Of a DNA stretch of 64,000 bases, positions 12,275 through 23,571 are shown in pieces; within the stretch, counting starts at the first letter, position 1; each line of letters begins with the position of its first letter. Source of the stretch: Solen grandis (Eukaryota; Mollusca; Bivalvia; Adapedonta; Solenidae). The stretch covers positions 64,271,354 through 64,335,353 of the forward strand of contig CM037780.1 of the NCBI GenBank assembly GCA_021229015.1, written 5' to 3'. The translations under genes and the position numbers were made by a program. The notes under the pieces were generated by a model that was not told the origin of the DNA, ran no database searches, and saw nothing but the letters and a program-made list of their open reading frames with translations.

Positions 12275-12355
12275 TACCGCCACGGTGTAGTTGGCGTTGA
12301 ACAATTTGTTTGTTTATGCCAATAAAACATTTTGACTTGACTTGACTTGACTTGT
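12275..12355 (+). mobile_element. Possible 3' end of a LINE-like element with TTGAC tail
   Basis: The words gtaccgccacggtgtagttggcg, then ccaataaaacattttgac, end in tandem TTGAC (about 12332-12354). A polyadenylation-like AATAAA followed by a short tandem tail is characteristic of 3' ends of some non-LTR retrotransposons. No reverse transcriptase sequence is present, so at most this is a 5'-truncated fragment. It could also be a simple repeat beside a chance AATAAA. Confidence 0.35.
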
Positions 12356-12477
12356 TAAACAATACGGGGAGAGTCATTTTGGAACATTATGGTACCACCA
12401 TTAGCTGGCTAAAGAAGAAAGAGTAACGCGTCTTTTGTTCACTCATAAAAAGTCATCTTCTCACGCGCAATTTAACC

Positions 12478-12505
12478 TCATGCATATTAATGATTGACAC
12501 AGATT
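12478..12505. promoter_or_regulatory. Candidate POU / PBX-MEIS composite motif
   Basis: The sequence reads catgcatattaatgattgacac. It contains a POU-class word (GCATATTAAT) that immediately overlaps a PBX/MEIS-like TGATTGACA. It sits about 1 kb upstream of the probable promoter of the zinc-finger gene. Motif identities are from general knowledge of these factor families, and function is inferred from the tight spacing only. A chance match in AT-rich DNA is possible. Confidence 0.3.
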
Positions 12506-13489
12506 GCCCACCTATGTCATTTGCACATAGTTCTGTTATTCAGTTTGTGAATTTCTTTCACATTGTATTCGATTAAGTCTTAACAAACTGAAAAATGCTT
12601 TGACAATTTTGAACAACTTCGGGTATATTAGGCCATTTCAAAAGTTATTATTCAGATAACATTATACAGTTTACTGTCTCAACAGAACAACTTTTTTTTT
12701 TCTTATCGCTTTACATCATTAAAATTTTGGATTGTTTACTTCGTACGGATTGAAATCTGAGGCATGGTGTAGAAATAGTGAGTTGAAGGAGAAATGATTT
12801 TGTATTGTAACTATATTGGCAACGATATAACAGGAGTGGAAATATGTTGAAATTAAAACAATAACGATAGTGTATTGTAATTATGACAGCAGGGATAGTG
12901 TATTGTAAACATAGCAGCATGATAGGTTATTGTAATTATAACAACAATGCGCATTTTATTATCAGATTACAGGTCGAGGGAGCTACACCAAGTCAGGATA
13001 ATTAGTATGGCCCTTATCCAAATCAATAGAGAGCTTTTACGTTATAACTCATGACCCTGTACAATCAGCGAAATATAGCCCCTCGTGGCCTCTCGGCTAC
13101 ATTTGGGATCATTTATTGGTCTATCGAATTAGACACATCAGCGAGCACTAGTGAGCTTCCGCCCGCCAGCCAAGGTATCAATAATCTGGATGTTGTATCT
13201 ATATCACCATTCCCAGCGGGTATATATGACCGTATGGTACACTACTATCAACATTAACTGCATTTTATCTCGGTACGTACATATTCGTAAAATATAGGAA
13301 TTTCATTTTAAATTAGAATTTTTCGCTGTTAGTAAAGCAGCTGAGGTAATTCAAGACGAATATATCTGTTTAGGCCTCTGATTAAAAAGTGGGTGTAAAT
13401 TGTTTCTCAATTAATCACAGTGTTACTGAAAACCCATATGCGTTCTTACTGCAGAAAGTACGGTAAGCAATTTTGACTGTAACAGTCTG

Positions 13490-13733
13490 AAGCTCGGTGG
13501 TGGTAGAAGAAGCGATTTGATTGGTTGAACGGTGAATGGCCCTCGGCAATCATTGGCCACAAGTTTTCTGTGAAAATTGACCTACTCGCAGTCGTCTTGA
13601 ATCGCTCGAAACAAAGAAATTGTACAATTTCTGCAGATTATTCGGATTTATAGTTTTATTTCATGCGTGGATATTGACGGATACTAAATAATGTATTGGA
13701 TAATACAAGCTGGCCTGGTGAAGGATTCATAGT
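13490..13733 (+). promoter_or_regulatory. Candidate promoter and 5' noncoding exon
   Basis: Inverted CCAAT-type words occur in gatttgattggttg (about 13514-13527) and caatcattggccac (about 13547-13560). They are followed by a less AT-rich stretch and then a consensus donor, GTGAGT, at 13734-13739. A noncoding first exon ending at 13733 and spliced to the acceptor at 14540-14541 would give a conventional 5' UTR for the zinc-finger gene. The transcription start cannot be fixed from sequence alone. Alternative promoters further upstream are equally possible. Confidence 0.3.
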
Positions 13734-14541
13734 GTGAGTGTATGTTATTTTATTAGAGTATTTTTTGTTCTGTTTTATACGTGCGAGTTGAGGGGTGTAC
13801 ACCAACAAACGCCGAACCGGATAGCTCGGTCTTTCGTTGAGTCAAGAGCAAAGATTAGGGTGAAATAGACCGGCGTCTTTTTGTTCTTTCCTACGATCGC
13901 AGTGTTTTTCTATCGTTGGATTATATGTCTGTATATAGTTACATGTTGCTTATATGTAAATGAATTTGACGTACGACTTGGTAATAGATAACAGATAAGT
14001 TTGTGCAAATCGCTAATTGGATTTTAATCGGATACACGTCATTTCTTTACGCATAAATTTGTAAGTGGTATGGAAGGCGGACGTGTTTGTGAAAGTTTTC
14101 AACGTAAGGCAGTGCAGATTTGATTTATGGATTTAGTCGTTTTTTGTTTTTTGTGGATTTGTTGTCATTGTGAGAATTTGATGTTTTATAAATTGTAATG
14201 TGTTTTGTGTCTTATTGAAAAAAGTGAATTGTGAAAAAGTGACCAAAACTTTTTTTTTAAGTTGATAAATAAGCATTTCTTAGTACCAGTACTGGAGCTT
14301 GTGATGTTATGCAATTTACATTCGCAGATACAGTGGTCTTTTTCTTTCTTTCAGAAATGTTTTTTTTTTTTATAATTATCAGTTTTATCTAAATTTAAAA
14401 AAATAATATTTTAACTAAAAAGAGTAGATCTAAGATAAAATAAAATTTGAATTAATAAAAACAGATTGGAAGTAGGAATGACAATATTGATGTCTTTTTG
14501 GTAGAGCGTAGAAAATGAATTCATTCTCTTTCACTTTTCAG

Positions 14542-14730
14542 TAATGGAAAAGAGAGAGCACCAAGTCGTGTGCCTACAGCAGTAGTTATATACTGCATCC
14601 TGTGTCGGGAGTTGATCTTGTCTACCTGGAAATAACCACAAACAATGGGAATGTGATATCACATTTGGGGGCAGATTTCCATCATTGACGGAAATTTGCA
14701 TAATTATTCTAATCACCAGTTTGAATCACA
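14542..14730 (+). other. ZNF608/609: 5' UTR part of first coding exon (ZNF608/609-like)
   Basis: A good splice acceptor (cattctctttcacttttcag, AG at 14540-14541) precedes about 189 bases leading to the ATG at 14731. An in-frame TGA at 14722-14724 closes the reading frame just before the ATG, so an upstream exon spliced to this acceptor cannot extend the protein. The ATG has A at -3, a favourable context. The exon could instead begin at an internal transcription start. Confidence 0.5.
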
Positions 14731-15207
14731 ATGAGTTCCGTTGAGCATCTTGCAACGGTAGACAAAGGGCTCAAGATGAAAATTAAACGTAAGAATGTCA
14801 ATGTAGATAAAGCAGAAAAACAAAAAAAGGACCAAAACAAAACTGAGACTTCGAAATTGGATACTAAGTCACAAGGAGAAACATCACATAACGCAAATGG
14901 AATGCTAGTTGATAAGGCCAGTAAATTATCTCTTTTAAGTGATAAAGAAAAATCGCCAAAATCTAAGGCAGTTTTAAGCAGGAAGGATAAGGGAAAAGGC
15001 CCAGGTAAAGGAGACAGTGTAGTTAGTGGTGGAAATTCGAATGTAAACGGATTAGACAGTTTGTTTGGGCATCAGAGCACAATGGAACCCAAGTTGGGTG
15101 AAACACCCACAGGGAAGGACTGTCGCCATGACCCCTATGAGTTTAATGCGAAGGTTGAGGATGGATTTTCCATGCCAATGAAAAAGATGAAGCTTGAGAA
15201 AGAAAAG
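14731..15207 (+). CDS. ZNF608/609: ZNF608/ZNF609-like protein, coding exon 1 (N-terminus)
   Basis: This encodes residues 1-159, beginning MSSVEHLATVDKGLK. It is a Lys/Ser/Asp-rich, low-complexity, probably disordered and nuclear segment with several basic clusters, ending in KKMKLEKEK at the donor AAG|GTGTGT (15208). It ends exactly on a codon boundary and joins the next exon in phase 0. ZNF608/609 proteins likewise have a long Lys/Ser-rich N-terminal part ending in a Lys/Glu-rich stretch ahead of the conserved block. The start is fixed by the in-frame TGA at 14722. From memory, vertebrate members begin with an acidic motif containing YDSGD and IIDLDADLEK. That motif is not present in this exon or seen upstream, so the mollusc protein either lacks it or has another isoform. 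The frame stays open into the intron to 15450. Confidence 0.8.
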
Positions 15208-18200
15208 GTGTGTATTTTGTCCGTGTATATTCGTTTCTCTCACAACTTCATTTTGCAAGAATACCGATCGTTCTGTTGTATGTCATTGACGGCTATGCTA
15301 TTTGCAGTTTTTCCATTCCCGAATGCTTATGTTTGTACTTTTGACACCTGTACTTATTTGAGGCATTTAGTAAACAATGGGCCCTGGGGCAATTTGTTCA
15401 CCTTTACACAGGTAGCAGATGACTTCATGGATCTTCCTCTTATTCAGTAATTACAGAGTACTTGCTGTGTTCAATTACATAACAAAAACCGACTTAATAC
15501 TGTAAACAAAAACCGACTTAATACTGTAAACAAAAACTTCATTAATTAACATTTCATAGAACATCCCTTAATATAGCATCCTTAGAGAGAAAATTGGCAT
15601 GTGCCATTAAGTTTTCCTGACACTGATTTATTAATTTTACAGAAGAACACACAGGGTCTCTGGGAGCTACATGTTTGTGTTGGATTAGCCTGACGTTTAA
15701 CAAAAGCTGGATAGCTTTTCAAATTTAAACAATTGCAATTTTAATTTATAATATCAAATTATCTTGGAGCCATCATCAGTGAGAACATGAAAAGAAGAAT
15801 GTATTCATTTGATTCTAAATTGACTTTTTTTCTTTCAAATAGCATCTGCTTTACAATGTTTTTATTAGCAATGAAACACCTGTATGTTCATATACACTTG
15901 TGAATTATATAAGAATTAAAATTCTCTAGCATTAGAGATACAATCAACATTTCTTTCCTCTAATCGACTACTACATTCCCAGCTGTAGGACAATTAATTA
16001 TTTTCTTTCTCCTCAGTCTAGGACATAAAGTTTTACATTTTTCGATGGTTCGGACAAGCTTGGTATTGATCGATTCACTGTTAGTTCAATGTCTTGGGAT
16101 TTCTCCTGCAGCACAATTAATAGACTTGGTATCCATTTCCAGATACTCTTCCTCCTGTTTGATTTTGATTTTCCTTTGATTTTGAAGTTTTATATTGATT
16201 TCATAGACAAGACAGTAAACGTTTGTGCGCTTACAGCAGAACAGTTCTTTGTTTCCAGGTGCAATTTAAAGGTCTGTTAAATTTGAAGAAAAAACCCGTG
16301 TTTATACTTTTTTTTGATATTTTTAGATAGTGTATGTTTGTAATTTTACATTTAACCGTTTTCCTTGTTTCTTTAAAGTTTCTCATACTTGATATGTACT
16401 CTTTAAGTAGGATTTCCATATTACTTGATTAACGCATTTTAATGAAATTTGCCCCATGTAAACAAAAAATAAAACTGCAAGAATTGTGTTTAAAAATCGT
16501 TAAAACATTGGGGTTTTAAACACTTGTTATACTGTTTTTAATGTGAATACTATATATATATATATTCAAATTTACCACAGGAAAAACTTAGCAATTCTTT
16601 GGTTCAAAATGTTTTGGTAAATAATTACAACCCCAAAAATATAAGTCACTAAAAAGTGAGAACTTGAATTATCTGAGTTATATTCTTGCCTGCAGTGTTG
16701 ATTTCACCATGACTTGGGAGAAATATGTCAAAAGCACAAATCATGATGGCTTGCTTGGCCCTGTGCCAAGATTGTTTATTATCCCTATTATCAATTTTAT
16801 GACAAATGTGTTATCCATTTTGCAAGCGTCTCTGCCACCTAGAGCAAATCTATTAGTCTTTGTATTGTAGAGGCTTGGCGAGGGAAAAAAGTCTCACTAT
16901 TAAGAGTAAAATTACTGCCGCTATAAGAAAAGGGATTAAATTTGAAAAGGGACTTTTTCCTGTTGTCAGTATGTGTGAGAAGTTGAGTTTGTTGTCTTTA
17001 GAATAAGGAAACTGAGTTCAGATGAAGGTCTGACTTTAACTCTGAAGTGTCCACTTCAGATACCGAAAAAGAAAGTGGAGATAAATTAAAAGGAACTTGA
17101 CTTTTTCTTCATTTTTGCATTAATGCTTAAACAGGCATTGACTATTTTATCAAACCAGAATGTGTGCGTATTGATTTGATACCTTCTGTTTGAGGCTTTG
17201 TGAATTGATTTGATCTATGAGGTCGTGTTCATACATTTTGTTGCAAGATTAAATAAAATCATTCAGATTAATGGAAGGAGACGTTATTTGTATAGATGAA
17301 CTTAAAACCCGATGAAAAAGTGTTATTTTATTACTGAATTGTTACTGCACTGCATGCATATTGCACAAAGTAAGTGCATCTTTTTAAAAAATGCATGCCA
17401 AACATTTGAAAATATTAACTTCAGTATATTAACTTAAAAAGATTAAAGAGTTAGCATATTTGAGATAAATTCAAGGGAAACAGAATTCATACTTAAATAT
17501 TCTAGTTCTGATAACAAATCAAAAGAGAAAGCCTTTTGATAATTTCAATACATCACCTAAAAAGACATTTCTTCAATAAACAATCTCTCTCCAGCACTAA
17601 TTTTATTTTTACAATGGTTGATTTCTGCAGATATATTTGCACACACTATACCCTGTAAAGAAAAGAAGGCATTTTAATATACCCATTCTCTGAAAGGGTA
17701 AATAAAAGGGATTCTAAAGCAAACTTTTGCTGTTCAAAGAGACAAAGAAAACCCCAATATTGAGCTGACTCCAGTGCAAAGTAAAGGCAGGCAGTACATC
17801 GTGTTTGTCTAATGTATCAGTAAGCCGTCTGTTTATTTTAGACTGGCGTAGAGCAAATTCCTAAGTATGCTGGCAATGTAATTTACGACCATGATAAAAA
17901 CCTTTCTAGCATTGTAAAGATATTACTTTCACATAAAGGTCTGTTCACAGCTATATTGATTCCATCTACCTGTACTGTTAGTGGCTTCTTGCACTGAACA
18001 CCTGAAGGCTTTTGACTTAATAATAGATTAATTTAAAGTGGGTACAGTATGAGTGAACAAATAGAAGATATAGGGCTTGATAAAGGAATGTTGGTAGATC
18101 AAAATATTTCAATCATGTTTTGAAAAGATTGGACAAACTTTGCCAATTTTTCTGATGAATGAAGTTCTATTGTTGAATAGATTATTTCATAATCTGTTTA

Positions 18201-19917
18201 AACACTGTTTGTAGTTGGTTTATCACTCTCTTTTTTTTTACCTTAAGACAACCGGTGATTTCATGCCAGTGTTGAGCAAATATTGGATTTTGTTTTGAGA
18301 AATTTGATTGCGATCATTTAAATTCATGAAAAGAGGAAATTCAGAGTTAAGAGAGAAAAAAATCAGATGAAAAAGTCACCTGTCAACTTTTCATTTCCTA
18401 CCGTTAGTCATCGTTGAAATATTTCATGTTGGGCCGTCTTTTTTACTACTGGCTGTCACTTGAAGTAGTAAGATAGTTGTGCTTGTTACAAGTAAGTTTC
18501 ATTCAGGAAAATGTTATGCACTACAACCTCAGGTAAGGTGAAATGGCAAGAGAGTTGTCACTGTTATTTAGGTGATATGTGAGTAAAATAAATCAGGTGC
18601 TCACTGGTATAGATTTTTCAATCCTAGCCAATTATGAAGTGATTAAAATTTCATCACATTTTCTAGTCCTTGATCTTCAGCTATGTTAGAGATTAAAACA
18701 CACAGTCGTTATTGGATAGGTAAGGTACGTGTGAGTTGCATTATAAATCTGTTATTGAACCTCATTTATGGAAACTCAGGAGAATTGAGGGTAGGAGCTA
18801 AGTGTGTAAATACTGTATTAGGGGACCTGATAAACTAACAGAGTGTGAAATGCAAACATTGGCTATAGAGGGAGGTTTTAATTATTGAGTGTGTACAGTG
18901 GGTCTATATCAGTTCTGTGTCTATTGCACCTGGACACCAGTGTTTATTTAGGGCCTTCCCCCACTCCCTCTATGACCCCACACCTAACAGAAGTTTTGAA
19001 TCATTCAAGGACTGTACATATTTCAGCTACAACAAAGGAATGCAGTGGTGGATGAATTAATTCAACAGGACAGGTTAGGAGAATAATAAACTAGAGTAGT
19101 TATTTATCTCAACTGATTAGGTTTCAAAGTGGGAATTACATTGCAGAGAAGGAACAAAAGACAAAAGGCGCTAAAATGTGACAGATTTATATACTAATTA
19201 CAATATGATTACCAGTGAAATGAGACTTGTTGGCAAAGAGATTAATGTTGCTAAAATTGAAATATTGCATTACATGACATGTGTGATAAGAGTTTTTAAT
19301 TGTATATAAAATGACATTGCTTAAGTAGCATGGAAAGATTTATTGAAAAACTTACAGCAGATCTTGTTGCTTTTATGAATAGGTTTTTGTGTTGATTAAT
19401 TATGTATACTTATATCAATTTATTGGCATATTTCACTCTTCAGTTTAAACAATATTTCTTCTACTGTTTGTGGATTTCAGTTTTTTTAGATCTGCCTCTT
19501 TTATATAAATCTGCTTAAAAGATGAATTAGGATTTCAAATTGTTGTTATTCAAGGTATTAAACATATCATTATGACAGGCATGTTATGGAGATTAAAACT
19601 AAAATAAAATCTTTTGATGTAGGTGGTAATCTGAGTACATTATTAAAGGTAAAATATATAAAACACTGAGTAGGTTATTTAAAAAAAATATAATAAAGGA
19701 TTTAGTAGAGTATTCTAAGTCTTCAGTTAATTTAAGTTCATATAGACTGAAATGCACTCAGATGCATGATTATGTTACAATTCATGGGTGATATTAATAT
19801 TTTGTTTGCGAAAGTATTGATTTTAACCATTGTTGCAATGTGCTATTGGGCTCCTGAAATAGTTCATGTTAATTATTTCCTTGTATTATTTTTTAATTTA
19901 TCCCGGGGATGTTGCAG
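15208..19917 (+). other. ZNF608/609: Intron 1 of the ZNF608/609-like gene
   Basis: The intron is bounded by GTGTGT at 15208 and an acceptor ending ttgcag at 19917. It is AT-rich with no convincing exon. Short simple sequences include a near-exact 23-24-base duplication (ccgacttaatactgtaaacaaaaa) at about 15488-15534 and a TA run at about 16551-16564. The first 240 bases remain open in the exon 1 frame (stop at 15448-15450), giving a tail rich in Phe, Cys and Leu. This is most simply intronic read-through. Confidence 0.7.
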
Positions 19918-20098
19918 GTTGATGTAACACCGAGCTCTGCTGTGATGACGGCACACATGTCGGCAGGAAGTACTCCACAGGATGCATCGACTGACACCCA
20001 CGATGTGGCTGTGAGTACAGAGCCGGATTGTTTAGGCCCCTGTGAACCCGGCACACAAGTGAACCTTGAGGGAATCGTGTGGCATGAATCAGATAATG
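19918..20098 (+). CDS. ZNF608/609: ZNF608/ZNF609-like protein, coding exon 2 (conserved Cys/Pro block)
   Basis: This encodes residues 160-219 plus the first base of 220. Its second half, with [18 protein letters not shown] followed by [14 protein letters not shown], closely matches the strongest conserved block of ZNF608 and ZNF609 as I recall it ([13 protein letters not shown], then VNLEGIVW). The acceptor is ttgcag|GTT at 19916-19917. The donor is AATG|GTGTGT, with GT at 20099. Choosing the donor at 20099 rather than 20101 is required for exon 3 to continue in the conserved frame. The block is thought to be part of a family-specific domain with no known enzymatic role. Confidence 0.95.
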
Positions 20099-20209
20099 GT
20101 GTGTATTTATCTGGAAACTCCCTGTTTGAGTTTGGTAGTTATTTAATTCATGATCATCATAATTTTTAAAACACATTGTAGTTGGTTGTGTGATATCTGC
20201 TCTTTCTTT

Positions 20210-20243
<34 letters not shown>

Positions 20244-23230
20244 ACTTGTAAATTTTTTCCTGCTAAATCTTTAATTCAACACCACTTCTCATGTCTATAA
20301 TATCTAAAAGTTCTCAAAAATACAAATATTAATCTGCTCATTGGGTCTTGTGTTCCTATTATGGCAAATAAATAAATAAATTCAAAAATAAGAAAATGAT
20401 CAGACAATTGCGATCACAGAATTTTTATTTAAGGAAATTACTTCTTGTAAACTTCTTAAATATATTCTACCAGAATATATATGTGATCCGATCAAAAAAT
20501 GCCCCTGGGGCATGTCAACTTTTTACTCCTATGGCAAATTTCAGTTTATTTCCCAAAGGGATTTTAACACTATGATGCTAGATTGTTGTTTTTCAAAAGA
20601 AAAAAAAAGCAAATCCCTAGTGGGGTGGGAAGGAGGGAGTGAAAAGAAACCCCTGATAAATATGTCTCCATTGCCCAGTAACCTAACACCACACATGTAA
20701 TTGTAAGTATGCTCTCCTGGACCCTTGCCGCCTCACTCCTCCAGCATCTTTATCACCACACCATCTCATATCTGCCTATTGATCTTGGGGGCACATGTTT
20801 TATTTGATGAATAATTCATTATCTGTTATCCTTTTACGGGAGGTCAGCATTGAAGCTGCATCTGCTTCTCATCTCTCCAGTGTTCCTGAGGGGCCTCCAG
20901 TGGTAATACCATTTGAACAGGCGTCTTGAGATTCAAGATGGTGTTGACCCCATGGCTGAAATTTCCCCTGAGAGAGGCAAAGTTGGCCTGTAGTGGATGG
21001 CTAACTGTACCTGGGTCGGTTGTATTTCATTGTTATCAGAACAAGTTGACATGGCCACATGTATAGTTTGGCCATGGTTTGATCCAGCATAACATTAGAA
21101 AGTCACTATGAGTGTTTAGTAACTTTCTCTGTTTCTCCATGATGTCAGGCCTGATAAATGTTTTGTTGAAAAAGCAATGGGGAGAAAAAGAGATTGCTGG
21201 AAAGAAATAAACTCAATTTGTTTTCATCTGGTATAGGTCTAGACGTTTTATTGATGTCTTGTGTCTTGAATTAAGCGGTGTCGGCAACTTGGAGGGAAAG
21301 AGTTGTAAATGGCTTTGTGTAAGCTGGTCAATAGCTCAGTGTGGTTAAGATGTAAGTTGTGTGGCTATACAGGATAGCTTTATAGCAAGGATTTCTAATT
21401 GAGTTGCCAGGAGAGGTAGGAAGTTAGGAAATCCATTATGATGAGATCTAGGGGAAGATTGGACAAGTTCTGACAGTCTATAACAAGGAGTTGCTTCCCC
21501 ATGTGGCAATGGGTCAAAATACTAGAACTGTAAGATGTCTATCATGATAGATTCTAGTGTGAGGAATTCACAGGTTTTTGTTTTAGTGGCAGTTTTATGT
21601 AATATTTATGGCTAGAAATGGTGAATTTTTATATTCCCTACCAAAACTTTTTCTTGAAAAGGAATAATAAGTCGATATAAAAATGCAGTTTATTTTTTAA
21701 ACAGATGTTAAACAGAAGTGCTTCAATGCAACTTTTTCTTGTGCACTTCTATTTCATTTACTTCTTTTATAACTTAAACATCTCTGAAAAGTCATTCGAA
21801 TGTTGTTAAAGCGGATTTAATTTTCAATAATTTGTTATCTAAATCTTAACAAAATGTTAATGTATCAGTGAAACCTCTTCTCAAACTTGTGTAGATAGCA
21901 TGCTGATTTGGGTTGAAGCAAGACTAGAATGTGGTTCAGGGTTTAATATGAACCAAAAAACCTCAGATGTCTAGAGATCGGCAGACATAAATGTCAGGGA
22001 AACACTTTACGAGGTCATGTGTGGAAAACAGCCCAGTTTGTATATAATGAATCTGTCAGATATTACTGGCATGTAATACAAAACAGGATAAGGTTCAGGG
22101 AGGCGGAGCTAATTTCTTGTGTAGGGGAGCTACGGTTTACAGCACTTAATAATAATACTTGTGACATTGTTATTTTTCATACTCTTGTGACATGTGCTTG
22201 TTGAGAGTGAAATATCTGTAAGAACAGCACACTCATAATATTTTTCTTAACGTGTCATAAACAGAAAGGGAAGTTCACTGGCCAATTAATGAAACTGAAC
22301 AGAATAAATTTCTGAACATGTTCATTATAGTTTCTCTTAAATACAACCTGAAGCTAGCAGAAAATTAAGCATAAATTGTAATGATTTTGATATTTCTAAA
22401 TGCTATTCATCTCCAGCGGAGCTCTGATCCTTTAATGACCCTTTATTTGCTGCCTTATTTCAGATTAGAGTATTTTTTGCCTAACTACTGTCTATGTCTG
22501 TAATTTCAATTATTTTACATCCGTTTTTTTACGAAGGCATTCAGACAACACAATTGGTGGGCTGTTTTCTTGTAATCTTGTTGTTCACAGACGAGAAGAA
22601 TAAAATGGTGAATAATGGGGACTTCTGATATAAATAATTCAGACTAGGGAATTCCAAGTCTGTCTCCTAAGAATTCAATAGGATGGAAAATACAAGAAAA
22701 ATAAATGTTGTATCTATCATATTACTTAGATTTTCCTTTGGATTCAAGGCTGTATGATATTGACCTGTAAATAACAAGTTTATGACTTGATCAGCTGGAG
22801 AGTTAATCACTGACTTATCAAGATTTTATGCTAGTTTGCTTTTTGTCAGCATTTTAATATAATAAGAAAACTATGCGCAAATCAAACCTGGTTGGACTGA
22901 AAGTCGCTTTCCATCTGATCTGGCTTTATATTGGTCTAACTTTGTGTGAAAATTGGCAGTACAAACCAGTTCAGAATCTTAAGGAAATGGGATGCACTGT
23001 CTGTATCGGGGAAATGTTCAGTTTGAATCTTTAGGAAATCAAAATTGGTGGAAATAATATATTTACCAGTAGCAATTTGGAATAGGAAAGGAAATTTAAA
23101 AGTTTTCTTTAACATTTTTTGTGGGAAAATCGTTCACCAGTCCCATCTTTAGAATTATATAAATAAAAGGGGAAATATGTAATTTTGCATTTGAAGATAA
23201 TATTATTCATTTGTATATTTTCTTTTCCAG
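20099..23230 (+). other. ZNF608/609: Intron 2 of the ZNF608/609-like gene
   Basis: The intron is bounded by GTGTGT at 20099 and tcttttccag at 23221-23230. It contains a (ATC)n run and AT-rich sequence. No exon is recognised. Open frames at 20512-20700 and 22019-22204 look spurious. Confidence 0.85.
20207..20243. repeat. (ATC)n microsatellite in intron 2
   Basis: About 11 tandem TCA/ATC triplets, roughly 110 bases after the exon 2 donor. Confidence 0.95.
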
Positions 23231-23318
23231 GAGTTTTGGTGGTGAATGTTACATGGAGAGGGAAAACTTATGTTGGAACGCTGTTGGATGCTACACGACA
23301 TGATTGGGCACCGCCAAG
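23231..23318 (+). CDS. ZNF608/609: ZNF608/ZNF609-like protein, coding exon 3
   Basis: A short 88-base exon completing residue 220 and encoding to the first two bases of residue 249. The peptide [20 protein letters not shown], followed by [10 protein letters not shown], is nearly the same as the vertebrate ZNF608/609 block I recall ([19 protein letters not shown], then HDWAPPR). The acceptor is cttttccag, with AG at 23229-23230. The donor is CCAAG|GTGAGT, with GT at 23319. Split-codon phases (1 in, 2 out) match exons 2 and 4 exactly, which is strong evidence for the gene model. The exon is too short to stand out as an open frame by length. Confidence 0.95.
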
Positions 23319-23375
23319 GTGAGTTATGATGGGATCTTACGAGTCATGTGATCTTTGTGATCCTAATTGTTTGAT

Positions 23376-23571
23376 CATGTGATCATTTGATTACATACTA
23401 AGTCATCATGTGATCATTTGATTACATACTAAGTCATCATGTGATCATTTGATTACATACTAAGTCATCATGTGATCATTTGATTACATACTAAGTCATC
23501 ATGTGATCATTTGATTACATACAAAGTCATCATGTGATCATTTGATTACATACTAAGTCATCATGTGATCA
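23376..23571. repeat. 31-bp tandem repeat next to exon 3 donor
   Basis: Six near-identical copies of the 31-base unit catgtgatcatttgattaca...ctaagtcat, starting at 23376, 23407, 23438, 23469, 23500 and 23531. A partial seventh copy ends at about 23571. One unit has aaagtcat in place of taagtcat. Each unit contains the palindrome TGATCA. The surrounding 400 bases also hold many looser gtgatc/tgatca words, suggesting an older, decayed array around the recent one. Confidence 0.95.
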
